From Polynucleobacter kasalickyi (GTDB taxonomy: Bacteria > Pseudomonadota > Gammaproteobacteria > Burkholderiales > Burkholderiaceae): a stretch of DNA of 64,000 nt. Below, in pieces: positions 9,609 to 19,021 of this stretch. The stretch lies in assembly GCF_900176405.1 (NCBI RefSeq), contig NZ_FWXJ01000008.1:62001-126000 (forward strand). Direction: 5' to 3'. Below the pieces are notes generated by a model. That model was not told where the DNA came from. It did no database searches and worked only from the letters and a program-made list of their open reading frames with translations. The translations under genes were made by a program, and so were the position numbers. The number at the start of each line of letters is the position of its first letter. Position 1 is the stretch's first letter.

Positions 9609-10595
9609 ATGGATAAAGTAAATATGTCGCAATCAAATCGCACCTGGACAGTTTCAGAAATCGAAGCTTTATATGATTTACCCTTACCCACTCTCATGCA
9701 TCAGGCGAGTAGTATTCATCAAGCGCAGTTTCCTGAGGGCGATATTGAATTAGCCACTTTACTATCGATTAAAACAGGGGGATGCCCAGAAGATTGCTCT
9801 TATTGCCCGCAAGCCGCGCGTTATCACACCGGTGTGGAAGCAACAAAATTAATGGATTTGGAAGAAGTATTAGAAGCAGCCAGAGCGGCCAAAGCGGCTG
9901 GCTCGAATCGCTTTTGCATGGGTGCGGCTTGGCGCGAACCGAAAGACCGTGACATTATCAAAGTAGCGACCATGATTAAAGAAGTAAAGGCGATGGGCAT
10001 GCAAACCTGTGCGACTTTAGGCATGTTAGATGCGGATCAAGCGCGAGCCTTAGGCGAAGCGGGATTGGATTATTACAATCACAATCTTGATTCCAGCGAA
10101 GATTTTTATGGTTCGATTATTCAAACTAGAACCTATCAAGACCGGATTGATACGCTGGCCAATGTGCGCAATACTGGTATGTCGCTGTGTTGTGGTGGCA
10201 TCATTGGGATGGGCGAAACACGTAAACAACGTGCTGGTTTGATTGCTCGCTTAGCGAACTTATCACCTTATCCTGAATCAGTGCCAATTAATCATTTAGT
10301 ACCAGTACCAGGCACACCTCTCGCAGATCAACCGCCATTAGATCCGTTTGAGTTTGTGAGAACGATTGCGATTGCTAGAATCACGATGCCAGCTGCTAGA
10401 GTGAGACTTTCTGCAGGGCGTCAAGAACTCGGTCGTGCCATCCAAGCGATGTGTTTCACAGCAGGTGCTAACTCCATCTTTTATGGTGACAAGTTACTCA
10501 CCACCAATAATCCTGAGGCAGATGCTGACCGGGCTCTTTTGCAGGACTTAGGTCTGAAAGTCAAAGTGAATCAAACGGCTGAAATCGCCGTTTAA
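9609..10595 (+). CDS. bioB: Biotin synthase
   Basis: Radical-SAM enzyme that inserts sulfur into dethiobiotin in the last step of biotin synthesis. The SAM-cluster cysteines are C59, C63 and C66 ([11 protein letters not shown]). The 2Fe-2S ligands are present in [15 protein letters not shown] and [10 protein letters not shown], and the conserved Arg in VRLSAGR. From 9609 it is 328 aa. Possible starts are TTG 9588, ATG 9609 and ATG 9624; none has a strong ribosome-binding site, so the start is uncertain by a few codons. No other bio gene lies nearby. Confidence 0.95.
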   Translation: MDKVNMSQSNRTWTVSEIEALYDLPLPTLMHQASSIHQAQFPEGDIELATLLSIKTGGCPEDCSYCPQAARYHTGVEATKLMDLEEVLEAARAAKAAGSNRFCMGAAWREPKDRDIIKVATMIKEVKAMGMQTCATLGMLDADQARALGEAGLDYYNHNLDSSEDFYGSIIQTRTYQDRIDTLANVRNTGMSLCCGGIIGMGETRKQRAGLIARLANLSPYPESVPINHLVPVPGTPLADQPPLDPFEFVRTIAIARITMPAARVRLSAGRQELGRAIQAMCFTAGANSIFYGDKLLTTNNPEADADRALLQDLGLKVKVNQTAEIAV

Positions 10596-10634
10596 TTCAC
10601 CACATCTTGTTTTCTGAGCTGATTAAAGCCACTT

Positions 10635-11636
10635 TTAAGCAGCTTTGACCTGCAAGACAATTTTACCGATATGCGCACTCGACTCCATGAGTTGATGCGC
10701 AGCGACGACGTCTGTGAACGGGAAAACCGTATCAATCACCGGTAAACATGTGCCTTGGTCCATGAGCGGCCAAATATGTTTTTCTAATTGCTGCGCAATC
10801 GCCCCTTTTTGTTCATCACTGCGTGGACGCATCGTCGCGCCGGTATACGTTAAGCGTTTACGCATAATTGCATTCACATCTAATTCAGCGCGACTACCCT
10901 TTAAAAAGGCAACTTGCAATAGACGTCCGTCAACCGCTAAGCAATTAATGTTTTTCTGAATATAGGGTCCACCAACAATATCCAAAATCACATTGACGCC
11001 GACCTTATTGGTTAGTTTCAGAATCACTTCTTCATAGTCTTGATCTTTATACTCAATCGCCACATCAGCGCCTAACTCTAAACAACGCTGGGCTTTTTTA
11101 CTACTACCTACGGTGGTAATTACCTTAGCTCCAAAGGCTTTAGCAAATTGAATCGCCGTGACACCAATACCACTCGAGCCACCATGCACTAAGAGTGTTT
11201 CGCCACTTCGCAGGTGACCCATATCAAATAAATTCGACCAGACTGTAAAGTATGTCTCCGGTATCGCCGCGGCTTGAACCATACTCAACCCGTTCGGGAT
11301 TCTTAAACAATGGGCCGCTGGCGTCGCACAGTATTCTGCATAAGCGCCACCCGGTGTGAGGGCACATACTTGATCGCCAATCTGCCACTGTGTTACTGCC
11401 GCACCAAGTGCGACAATCACTCCGGCTACTTCTAATCCCAAATAGGGCGATGCGCCTAAAGGCGGCGGATAGGAACCAGAGCGTTGAAATACATCGGGAC
11501 GATTAATGCCAGTCGCATGCACCTCAATCAATACCTCATGGGGCTTCACAACCGGTAATGGCGCATCAGAAATAATTTTCATAATCTCAGGAGCTCCGCC
11601 CTGACCATGGTCAACAACACGCATTGTAGTTTTCAT
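10635..11636 (-). CDS. NAD(P)H quinone oxidoreductase, zinc-independent MDR family
   Basis: 333-aa medium-chain dehydrogenase/reductase of the quinone oxidoreductase (PIG3/QOR) type, likely a cytoplasmic NADPH-dependent reductase of quinones or enals. It has the GroES-like N-terminal part (ATGINRPDVFQRSGSYPPP) and the nucleotide-binding loop GGSSGIGVTAIQFAKA. The structural-zinc cysteine cluster of classical alcohol dehydrogenases is missing. It lies 34 bp downstream of livF on the same strand, so may be co-transcribed, but a functional link to amino-acid uptake is not evident. Confidence 0.85.
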   Translation of the reverse strand: MKTTMRVVDHGQGGAPEIMKIISDAPLPVVKPHEVLIEVHATGINRPDVFQRSGSYPPPLGASPYLGLEVAGVIVALGAAVTQWQIGDQVCALTPGGAYAEYCATPAAHCLRIPNGLSMVQAAAIPETYFTVWSNLFDMGHLRSGETLLVHGGSSGIGVTAIQFAKAFGAKVITTVGSSKKAQRCLELGADVAIEYKDQDYEEVILKLTNKVGVNVILDIVGGPYIQKNINCLAVDGRLLQVAFLKGSRAELDVNAIMRKRLTYTGATMRPRSDEQKGAIAQQLEKHIWPLMDQGTCLPVIDTVFPFTDVVAAHQLMESSAHIGKIVLQVKAA

Positions 11637-11670
11637 TTTTTTCCTTTAATAATTTGATTGAGCACCAGTG

Positions 11671-12423
11671 TTAAGTACCCAAATAGGCTTTAATAATTCT
11701 TGGATCTTCTAATAATTCTTTACCCACTCCCGAGAGAGTAAGCTCACCATTTTCTAAGACATAAGCTTGGTGAGAAATGCGTAAAGCTTGCTGAACATTT
11801 TGCTCCACCAAAACGATGCTTTGCCCGAGGGCATTTAATTCTTTTAAAACACTAAATATTTCTTTTACTTTTAATGGCGCCAATCCCATGGAGGGTTCAT
11901 CAAGTAATAATAGTTTAGGTTTGGCCATCAACGCTCGGCCGATGGCTAGCATCTGCTGTTCGCCACCTGATAAATTCCCTGCTAATTCTTTGTATCTACT
12001 TTTTAGAATCGGGAATAAATCTAAAACAAATTTGAGATCTTGGGCAATCTGCGGATTTTTTTCGCGCGTGTAGGTCCCCAATTGCAGGTTTTCTTCAACG
12101 CTCATCGTCAGCAAAATCGCTCGACCTTCAGCCACTTGAGAAACTCCCATCCGCACGATTTCAGAACTCGTTTTCGCAAGCAAGTTCACCCAATCCTGTG
12201 GTTGCCGTTGAAATTCAACACTCCCAGCTTGAGCCGCAATAATTTTCGAGATAGCCAACAAAGTGGTACTCTTTCCCGCCCCATTGGCACCCACCAAGGC
12301 TGTAATCTCACCTGTATTTACCTGAAAACTAACATCCTTAACCGCTTGAATATGGCCATAGGATACCCTCAAATGGCTCACTTTTAGGATGGCCCGGTCT
12401 TCGCTCAATAAGGATTCGCTCAT
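11671..12423 (-). CDS. livF: Branched-chain amino acid ABC transporter, ATPase LivF
   Basis: 250-aa cytoplasmic ATPase subunit of the high-affinity branched-chain amino-acid importer. Walker A GANGAGKST (45-53), ABC signature LSGGEQQ (151-157), Walker B LLLLDEP (171-177) and the switch His in LVEQN-type context are visible. Its ATG overlaps the livG stop by four bases. With livG, livH, livM and livK it makes a complete importer. The exact substrate (Leu/Ile/Val or another amide-type compound) is inferred from family. Confidence 0.93.
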   Translation of the reverse strand: MSESLLSEDRAILKVSHLRVSYGHIQAVKDVSFQVNTGEITALVGANGAGKSTTLLAISKIIAAQAGSVEFQRQPQDWVNLLAKTSSEIVRMGVSQVAEGRAILLTMSVEENLQLGTYTREKNPQIAQDLKFVLDLFPILKSRYKELAGNLSGGEQQMLAIGRALMAKPKLLLLDEPSMGLAPLKVKEIFSVLKELNALGQSIVLVEQNVQQALRISHQAYVLENGELTLSGVGKELLEDPRIIKAYLGT

Positions 12424-13193
12424 TCTTCCTCCACCGAGCCCAAATAGGCTTCAATCACGCCGGGATGGTTTTTAATCATTTCTGGTTCTCCTTGTGCAAT
12501 CACCTGCCCAAAATTCAGCACCGTAATATGATCACAAAGTTCCATGACAAACCGCATGTCATGTTCGATTAAAAAGACCGTAACACCCTGCTGGCGAATC
12601 AGTTCAATTTCTTTCATCAGTAAAGTTTTTTCAGCCGCATTCATGCCTGCGACTGGCTCATCAAGCAACAACAATTGAGGCTGGGTTGCTAGTGCGCGAG
12701 CAAATTCTAATTGACGCTGCTCACCGTAAGATAAACTCTGGGCCGTTTGGTCATGTTGATGCTGTAATTGAAAGAGACTCAATAATTCATACGCCTTATC
12801 CCGCGCAAGCTGTTCTTGTGCTTGATAACTAGTACTAGAGAGAATCCAATCATGGGTAGAGTAGCCTAGATGACTATGCATACCCACCAAGACATTTTCT
12901 AACAGGTTCATCTCCTTAAAAATACGAATATTTTGAAAGGTTCTAGCCACTCCCAGGCGAGTGATTTGATGAGATGGTAAACCAATCAGTTCTCGACCCT
13001 CTAGGGTAATAGTGCCTTGATTCGGTTTTACTAAACCAGTAATACAATTAAACACTGTTGTCTTACCGGCACCATTAGGGCCAATTAATGCGCTAATACT
13101 TCCTTTAGATACCTGCAAAGATACGTCTTTTAAGATTTCTAAACCACCAAAATGTTTTGATAAATGCGTGATTTCAAACATGTTGCTGGCCAT
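12420..13193 (-). CDS. livG: Branched-chain amino acid ABC transporter, ATPase LivG
   Basis: 257-aa ATPase partner of LivF. Walker A GPNGAGKTT (38-46), signature LSYGEQ (154-159), Walker B LLLLDEP (174-180) and H-switch in LIEHDMRFVM are present. The start overlaps livM by 20 bp if the ATG at 13193 is used; the ATG at 13181 is a possible alternative. Confidence 0.93.
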   Translation of the reverse strand: MASNMFEITHLSKHFGGLEILKDVSLQVSKGSISALIGPNGAGKTTVFNCITGLVKPNQGTITLEGRELIGLPSHQITRLGVARTFQNIRIFKEMNLLENVLVGMHSHLGYSTHDWILSSTSYQAQEQLARDKAYELLSLFQLQHQHDQTAQSLSYGEQRQLEFARALATQPQLLLLDEPVAGMNAAEKTLLMKEIELIRQQGVTVFLIEHDMRFVMELCDHITVLNFGQVIAQGEPEMIKNHPGVIEAYLGSVEEE

Positions 13194-14052
13194 CCTTATT
13201 CTGCCGTGATGGCTTTTTCATGCGCAGGAATTGCCCACTCCACAAGCCATTGGGCAAATAGAGAACCACGAAAATCAGGACTAAGCCATTCACTGCTAAA
13301 CGATACTCTTTGAAACCGCGGAGGAGTTCAGGCAATAGGGTAAGTAAAGTGCCGCCAAGAATCGGTCCCAAGAGACTGTTCGCACCACCAAAGACCGCCA
13401 TGGTTAGAATTTCAACAGCATTTTCAAAGGCGTAACTATTTGGGCCAATCGTGTAAGTAAAGTGCGCATTCAAAGCACCAGCTAGTCCAGCAATCCCAGC
13501 CCCCAAAGTAAAAGCTAACAACTTAAATTGCATCACTGGAATACCCATTAATGTAGCCGCCACTTCGTCGGCTCGAATCGCCTCAAAAGCTCGCCCCACC
13601 TTTGAAGCGCGTAAGCGCCATAGCAGATAAACGACTCCACCTAAGGCAATGAATACATGCCAGAAAGTGGTGATATTAGGGATACCATTTAACCCCATCG
13701 GCCCCCCGATGAATTCAATATTCATAATCACCACGCGCAATACCTCACCGAACCCTAATGTTGCCATGGCCAAATACACGCCGGACAATCTTAGGGTTGG
13801 AATACCAATGATTAAGGCCACGATGACTGGCGTAAGGATACTCATGATTAATGTCAGCTCAAAAGGCCATTGAAATTGCATGGTCAATGTGGCAGCAGTA
13901 TATGCGCCAATCCCCATAAAGGCTGCATTCGCTAACGACAACAAACCACAGGAAAGCGTTAAAGCAATGGACAAGGCCAATAAGGAATTAATCCCAATGC
14001 TGAGTATCAAGGTGTTATAGGTTGACCAAAAGGTATCTAGCCACTCCAACAT
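13174..14052 (-). CDS. livM: Branched-chain amino acid ABC transporter, permease LivM
   Basis: 292-aa inner-membrane permease with about eight to nine hydrophobic segments. Family features include SLANAAFMGIGAYTAA near residue 40 and the cytoplasmic loop VGRAFEAIRADEVAATLMGI, which contacts the ATPase. Its ATG shares a base with the livH stop (TAATG). The C-terminus ends in a basic tail. It pairs with LivH to form the translocation channel. Confidence 0.93.
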   Translation of the reverse strand: MLEWLDTFWSTYNTLILSIGINSLLALSIALTLSCGLLSLANAAFMGIGAYTAATLTMQFQWPFELTLIMSILTPVIVALIIGIPTLRLSGVYLAMATLGFGEVLRVVIMNIEFIGGPMGLNGIPNITTFWHVFIALGGVVYLLWRLRASKVGRAFEAIRADEVAATLMGIPVMQFKLLAFTLGAGIAGLAGALNAHFTYTIGPNSYAFENAVEILTMAVFGGANSLLGPILGGTLLTLLPELLRGFKEYRLAVNGLVLIFVVLYLPNGLWSGQFLRMKKPSRQNKDGQQHV

Positions 14053-14933
14053 TACGCTTTCCTCTCTAGAATTTTGCCAAAGAGGCCAGAAGGCTTAATG
14101 AGTAATATTAAAAATAATAAGCCAAAGGCAATCGCATCACGGAAATCACTCGATAAATACGCTACGCTAAATACTTCGGCAAAGCCTAAAAAGAGCCCGC
14201 CAATTAAGGCTCCGCGAATATCGCCCATACCACCCAAAATGATGACGGCAATGCCCTTATGTAACATGGGTTGTCCCATAAAGGGAGAAATTGCATTAAA
14301 CGATAAGCCTACTAATACACCAGCGACCCCACCTAAAGACCCCGCCATAAACGAGGTGTAATAAAACAAGCGTTCGACCGGAATTCCTAGTAAAGCTGCG
14401 GCTTTGGGTGATTCAGCGATGGCACGTAAGGCACGGCCTAACTGGGTTTTTTTCATCAGCAACCACAAACCTAACATCATCATCAACGCAATCACCATGA
14501 TGCCAATTTGAACGTAGGTTATATGTAAATCGCCCCAAGTAATACTTTCTTCAGGAAGCGTTCCACTCGGAAAACGCCGTACTTCAGCACCCATAAATCC
14601 TTGAGTCAAACTGGTCAACAAAATACTGACGCCAATCGTGGCAATCATGGGGGCTAAATGGGGTGCGTTTCTTGCGCGAAGTGGTCGCAGGATTAACCAA
14701 TCAATCACTACCGCTAATACGCCACTCATACCTGCGGCCAAGACCAGTGCGATAAAAATTGGTACATGCAATAAGGTTACAAATTGCAGAGCCATATAAC
14801 TGCCTAGCATGAAAATCACGCCATGTGACAGGTTAATAACCCCTAGCACGCCAAAAATGAGTGTGAATCCAAGTGCAAAGACGGCATAAACGCTCCCTAA
14901 AGAGAGAGCGTTTAATAGTTGTTGTGATAACAA
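14052..14933 (-). CDS. livH: Branched-chain amino acid ABC transporter, permease LivH
   Basis: 293-aa inner-membrane permease. It begins MLSQQLLNALSLGSVYAVFA, followed by LGVINLSHGVIFMLGSYMAL, both typical of LivH. The coupling loop LGRALRAIAESPKAAALLGI is present. It lies 28 bp downstream of the binding-protein gene and touches livM, so the five liv genes form one operon. Confidence 0.93.
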   Translation of the reverse strand: MLSQQLLNALSLGSVYAVFALGFTLIFGVLGVINLSHGVIFMLGSYMALQFVTLLHVPIFIALVLAAGMSGVLAVVIDWLILRPLRARNAPHLAPMIATIGVSILLTSLTQGFMGAEVRRFPSGTLPEESITWGDLHITYVQIGIMVIALMMMLGLWLLMKKTQLGRALRAIAESPKAAALLGIPVERLFYYTSFMAGSLGGVAGVLVGLSFNAISPFMGQPMLHKGIAVIILGGMGDIRGALIGGLFLGFAEVFSVAYLSSDFRDAIAFGLLFLILLIKPSGLFGKILERKA

Positions 14934-14961
14934 ATGAAATTCCGTTAATAATTAAAAAGTA

Positions 14962-16107
14962 TTATTTCAATAAAACAAACTTACCATCTTTAGCAATATT
15001 TACGATGGCATCTTGTTTAGCATCATAGCCAGCCTCTTTGCCAGCTTTACTTGGTGCTTTGACGAACTCAAATTTACCAGTCGCACCTTCATGTTTTACT
15101 TTTGGTAAGGCTTCATAAATTGCAGCACGATCTTTTTCTAAATTATTTGTCAGAGTAATACCAGCAAGTGCTTCAGATAAGATATACATCGCGTCATAAG
15201 CTTGCGCAGCAAACTGATCTGGCTCGCTACCAAACTTTGCTTTAAAGGCATTCATGAATGCTTTATTGGCTGGCGATGTGTTCTCTGAGGACCATGGACT
15301 TCCTAATAAAGTATCATCCGCAGCATTCTTGGCAATTTCAAAAAGCTTCGGTGAATTAAAGCCGTTACCACCAATAAATGGTTGCTTCATACCAAGTGAT
15401 CTAGTTTGTAAAATAATATTCGCCGCTTCTTCTGCGAGACAGCTACACACGATAGCATCTGGATTCGTTTCTTTAATTTTTGTTAACTGTGCTTTAAAGT
15501 CAATGTCCCCTTTAGCGTACGTTACCGTCGCGGTTACAGGTAACTTATTCGCTTCGAGAGCTACTTTAAACGCGTCGTAACCACTCTTGGTAAAGGCATC
15601 ATCATTGCCATAAATCACCGCCACTTTAGATAATTTGAAATGTGCGATCGCTTTTTTGACAACCACCGGCAATACATCTTGTTCCATCACGGAATTTCTG
15701 AATACATAGGGTCCCATGTCAGTAATACCACTAGCAGTATTACTCGTCCCAAATGCTACAACCTTAGCAGCAACCGCGATCGGGTCAGCAGCAAAGGCAG
15801 AGTTCGATAAAGTGGGTCCAAATACCATCAGAACCTTATCTTGAAAAATTAGTTTCTTAAAAACGTTAATTGCTTCTTCTTTTTTGCCCTGTTCATCCTC
15901 GATGATTAAAGCAATCTTATTGCCTTTGACACCACCTTTTGCATTAATTTCATCCATCGCTAAAGTGAAACCATTTTTAATCGCCACACCATACTTGGCC
16001 GCAGGTCCGGTGAGTGCTTCAGCAGCGCCAATTTTAATATCAGCGGCGAAACTTTGAGCACCCAAACCAATGAATGAACTGATTAATGCTAGACGAAATA
16101 ATTTCAT
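14962..16107 (-). CDS. livK: Branched-chain amino acid ABC transporter, periplasmic binding protein
   Basis: 381-aa periplasmic ligand-binding protein and first gene of the liv operon. A clear signal peptide ends at AQSFA-AD (residues 22/23). The mature protein begins DIKIGAAEALTGPAAKYG and has the type I periplasmic-binding fold (GVKGNKIALIIEDEQGK, VFGPTLSNSAFA). Ligand identity is inferred from family only. A 15-bp palindrome sits inside its candidate promoter. Confidence 0.9.
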   Translation of the reverse strand: MKLFRLALISSFIGLGAQSFAADIKIGAAEALTGPAAKYGVAIKNGFTLAMDEINAKGGVKGNKIALIIEDEQGKKEEAINVFKKLIFQDKVLMVFGPTLSNSAFAADPIAVAAKVVAFGTSNTASGITDMGPYVFRNSVMEQDVLPVVVKKAIAHFKLSKVAVIYGNDDAFTKSGYDAFKVALEANKLPVTATVTYAKGDIDFKAQLTKIKETNPDAIVCSCLAEEAANIILQTRSLGMKQPFIGGNGFNSPKLFEIAKNAADDTLLGSPWSSENTSPANKAFMNAFKAKFGSEPDQFAAQAYDAMYILSEALAGITLTNNLEKDRAAIYEALPKVKHEGATGKFEFVKAPSKAGKEAGYDAKQDAIVNIAKDGKFVLLK

Positions 16108-16156
16108 GAAGACTCCGTGGTAGTAATAGTTGAGATGACAAATCAGAATTTTCTTT

Positions 16157-16186
16157 ATTTTAGGGCAACTTCAGAAGTTGTCACAA
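16157..16186 (-). promoter_or_regulatory. Candidate livK promoter with internal palindromic operator
   Basis: On the minus strand a -35-like TTGTGA (16181-16186) and -10-like TAAAAT (16157-16162) are 18 bp apart. Between them lies the perfect 15-bp palindrome CAACTTCTGAAGTTG (16166-16180). Sitting between the promoter hexamers, it would be a natural repressor or MerR-type activator site. As a terminator for ogt it is poor: almost no loop and no T-run. Both promoter hexamers are imperfect. Confidence 0.45.
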
Positions 16187-16192
16187 ATTCCT

Positions 16193-16723
16193 TTAGTCAA
16201 AAGAAAGTCCCTCATGCTTTAAAAGCCATGTTTTGATATTACGATGGTAACCTTGTTCATCTTCTTGCGCAAACCCGCCGATCCCAGATTGCGCAACGAC
16301 CCGATGACAGGGCACAATCAGCGGGTAAGGATTTGCACCACAGGCACCCCCAACCGCTCGCGGTCCACTACCCAATTCTTGGGCAACATGACCATAGGTT
16401 TTCACCTGACCAACCGGGATCGAGTCAATCAAATCCCATACTTTTCTTTGAAATACCGTGCCCCGCAGTAACATGGGCAAATGAAACTGAAAATTGGGAT
16501 CCATGAAATAACTTTCAGCCTGGTCACAAAAACTTTGCGCTAGTTCATTTTTAGGGCTGATTAAGGGCTCTAATTGACTAATATAGAGCACTTCACTAAT
16601 AAATAAACTACCTTCTGTAAAACTCGTCCGTACACCCAATTTGCCAAATGGGGCTTGCATCACGGTAGCCCATTCTTCTATAAAATCATTATCTTTATTT
16701 TTTAAAAGAGATTTTTTCGTCAT
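16193..16723 (-). CDS. ogt: Methylated-DNA--protein-cysteine methyltransferase
   Basis: Suicide repair protein that transfers methyl from O6-methylguanine or O4-methylthymine to its own cysteine. The 176-aa protein ends with the active-site motif PCHRVV and the downstream GIGGFA, and has the DNA-recognition region VGQVKTYGHVAQELGSGPRAVG. It is one domain pair with no Ada regulatory N-terminus. The true start could be the ATG at the Met preceding QAPFGKLG (residue 22), because the first 20 residues are charged and atypical. Confidence 0.9.
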   Translation of the reverse strand: MTKKSLLKNKDNDFIEEWATVMQAPFGKLGVRTSFTEGSLFISEVLYISQLEPLISPKNELAQSFCDQAESYFMDPNFQFHLPMLLRGTVFQRKVWDLIDSIPVGQVKTYGHVAQELGSGPRAVGGACGANPYPLIVPCHRVVAQSGIGGFAQEDEQGYHRNIKTWLLKHEGLSFD

Positions 16724-16766
16724 AATCTGTAAGATACACTAAGTTAATATTTTTTTGGAGATGAAC

Positions 16767-17447
16767 ATGGGTAGTTTTATTACACTCAAAGCGAGTGATG
16801 GTTTTGAATTTTTAGCTTTTGAAGAAAAACCGGTTGGACCAGCAAAGGGTGGTTTAGTCCTTTTGCAAGAGATTTTTGGCGTGAACACGCATATCCAAGA
16901 AGTGGCCAAGCTGTATGCTGATCAAGGCTATCATGTGCTTGCTCCAGAAACAATGGCTCGCGCAAAAAGTGGTGTCAATTTAGGTTATACGGCAGAAGAT
17001 ATGGCAGCTGGTTCTGCCCTCAAAGCTGCTGTGGAAGCCATGCCAAATCATCCAGTGATGTTGGATATCCAAACCTGTATCAATACATTGGCCCCATCTG
17101 GCAAAGTCGGAATTTTCGGGTTTTGTTGGGGTGGCTTGCTCACTTGGCGAAGTGCTGCGATGTTAGACGGTTTAAGTGCCGCCGTAACTTATTATGGTGG
17201 AGGCATGCCTAATGCATCTCAATTAACCCCTAAATGTCCTGTATTAGCGCACTTTGCAGACAATGATTCACACATTCCCCTCGATTCAGTTCAGCAATTC
17301 TCGGATGCACATCCAGAGGTACAACTGCATATTTATGCTGGACAACATGGTTTTAACTGTAATCACCGTGGGTCCTATGATGAAACTGCTGCTTTGCTAG
17401 CGAGATCGAGAACCTTAACGTTTTTTAGTGAATATCTGCCTCTGTAA
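16767..17447 (+). CDS. Dienelactone hydrolase family protein
   Basis: 226-aa cytoplasmic alpha/beta hydrolase, related to carboxymethylenebutenolidase. A nucleophile elbow GFCWGG (C120), D167 in FADNDSHIP and H194 in AGQHGFN form the expected Cys-Asp-His triad. The start at 16767 is chosen because GGAG (16757-16760) lies six bases upstream; the frame also opens at TTG 16755 and ATG 16761. It is divergent from ogt. No aromatic-degradation genes are nearby, so the physiological substrate is unknown. Confidence 0.88.
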   Translation: MGSFITLKASDGFEFLAFEEKPVGPAKGGLVLLQEIFGVNTHIQEVAKLYADQGYHVLAPETMARAKSGVNLGYTAEDMAAGSALKAAVEAMPNHPVMLDIQTCINTLAPSGKVGIFGFCWGGLLTWRSAAMLDGLSAAVTYYGGGMPNASQLTPKCPVLAHFADNDSHIPLDSVQQFSDAHPEVQLHIYAGQHGFNCNHRGSYDETAALLARSRTLTFFSEYLPL

Positions 17448-17469
17448 CTGACTGACTACATGCAAGTAA

Positions 17470-17504
17470 GGATAGCTTTCACCAAACAGTGATCAAAGCT
17501 ATCC
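17470..17504. repeat. 10-bp perfect inverted repeat after dienelactone hydrolase gene
   Basis: GGATAGCTTT (17470-17479) and AAAGCTATCC (17495-17504) are perfect inverted arms around a 15-base loop, starting 22 bp after the hydrolase stop. It is followed by CACTTTCC, not a T-run. It could act as a 3' end stabiliser or weak terminator. Confidence 0.5.
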
Positions 17505-17576
17505 CACTTTCCTTCAACACCCAAAAAAGCACACTGTCGATGGTGTCTTCTATCACTATTTGCCAACAAGCAAACG

Positions 17577-17716
17577 TATAATAATTACACATGGTTCGCC
17601 TTCAATCCTGGCGACTTGAGATGCGATTCAGTATGGATTGAATCTGTAAAGTGTTTGGAATCCACTTTCACAAGGAAGAGGATCTGGGTGAATCACTTAT
17701 TGATTAAAGGACGTCT
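17577..17716 (+). promoter_or_regulatory. Candidate promoter and structured 5' leader of the CorB-like gene
   Basis: A perfect -10 hexamer TATAAT (17577-17582) stands 135 bp before the start codon at 17717; no convincing -35 is paired with it. The leader holds two consecutive hairpins: GATTCA/TGAATC (17625-17630 with 17639-17644, 8-base loop) and AAAGTG/CACTTT (17648-17653 with 17663-17668, 9-base loop). A further TGAATC occurs near 17690 before the AAAGG ribosome-binding region. The gene product is a CBS/CNNM ion-transport protein, so a regulatory leader is plausible. It matches no riboswitch class I can recognise. Confidence 0.35.
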
Positions 17717-19003
17717 ATGGACTCGTTACTCGACGCATGGCCTTGGTGGGCTAAAGTCGCAGTAGTTGTTTTATTATTAGCCACTTCAGCTTTTTTCTCC
17801 ATCACCGAGACTAGTATGATGGCGGCGAATCGTCATCGCTTGAAACACCGTGCCGCCAAGGGTCATCGAGGTTCAAAGCTAGCGAGCAACTTACTCAATC
17901 GTACGGAAGAATTGTTATCCGTGATTTTGATTGGTAATAACGTGATTAATACCTTTGTACCCGTTTTAATTGCGGGTATTGCAATGCAGGCATTCGGCAA
18001 TAGTGGCTCGGTCTTATCGATTACCACTGCTTTAGTTGCTTTTTTAATTATCATTTTTTGCGAAATAACTCCCAAAGTCATTGGCGCTGCGTTTGCTGAC
18101 AACATTTCCTCTTCAGTCAGTTGGGTAATTCGTCCTCTAGTTTGGCTACTCACGCCGATCGTTTGGTTTGTGAATCTTTTTGTCTCACTCTTACTAAGAA
18201 TCATGCGACTCAACACGAAAAATGCTGATCAATCTCGCTTATCACCTGAAGAGTTAAGAAGTTTAGTGTTAGAAACTAGTCACTTTATTCCCAGTCATCA
18301 CCGAAATATTTTAGTGAACTTGTTTAATCTCGAAAATATCACGGTGGATGATGTCATGACCCCGCGTTCGCAAATGGAGACCTTGGATTTATCGAGACCA
18401 ATTCCAGAAGTATTGCATCAATTAGAAACTTGTTATCACCACAATCTACCGGCTACCGATCAAGATCCCGATCGCGTCATCGGTATTTTATCGGTACGGA
18501 AGGCTGTTTCCCTGATTGGGGATGAAGATCTGCAACATAAGAATTTTAAAGACCTACTCGCACAACCTTACTTTATTCCTAGTGGCACCCAAGTTCTCCA
18601 ACAGATTCAGGAGTTTCAAGTCTTACAACAACGGATTGGTTTGGTCGTTGACGAATACGGCATTGTGCTCGGACTGGTGACGATCGAAGATATTGTGGAA
18701 GAACTCATTGGTGAATTTACTACCTCTTTACCTAGTCTAGCCAATAAAACCAAATGGTTAGAGGACGGCACCTATCTAGCAAATGGCAAAGCTAATTTGA
18801 GAGATTTAAATCGCTTATTGGGACTAGAACTTCCAATCGATGGTCCTAGGACCCTGAATGGTTTACTACTGGAAATTTTGCAAGATATCCCCGATCATGA
18901 CGTCAGCCTGAAAGTGGCTGGTTGCGTGATGGAAATTATTCAATTTGATCAACAATCCATCAAGACAGTACGCATTCATCAACCCCATCAATCTCATCAT
19001 TAA
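17717..19003 (+). CDS. CNNM/CorB-type transporter with CBS domains
   Basis: 428-aa membrane protein of the HlyC/CorC (UPF0053) group. It has an N-terminal DUF21/CNNM membrane domain (about 1-190; AFFSITETSMMAANRHRLKH, FCEITPKVIGA) and a CBS pair (about 205-330; VDDVMTPRSQME, GLVVDEYGIVLGLVTIEDIVEELIG split between the second CBS and its end). The C-terminal CorC_HlyC FAD-binding-like domain (345-420) follows. Homologues are implicated in Mg2+/Co2+ homeostasis. It precedes the pil genes by 18 bp and may be co-transcribed with them. Confidence 0.88.
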   Translation: MDSLLDAWPWWAKVAVVVLLLATSAFFSITETSMMAANRHRLKHRAAKGHRGSKLASNLLNRTEELLSVILIGNNVINTFVPVLIAGIAMQAFGNSGSVLSITTALVAFLIIIFCEITPKVIGAAFADNISSSVSWVIRPLVWLLTPIVWFVNLFVSLLLRIMRLNTKNADQSRLSPEELRSLVLETSHFIPSHHRNILVNLFNLENITVDDVMTPRSQMETLDLSRPIPEVLHQLETCYHHNLPATDQDPDRVIGILSVRKAVSLIGDEDLQHKNFKDLLAQPYFIPSGTQVLQQIQEFQVLQQRIGLVVDEYGIVLGLVTIEDIVEELIGEFTTSLPSLANKTKWLEDGTYLANGKANLRDLNRLLGLELPIDGPRTLNGLLLEILQDIPDHDVSLKVAGCVMEIIQFDQQSIKTVRIHQPHQSHH

Positions 19004-19021
19004 TCATAAGTCCTATGTTGA

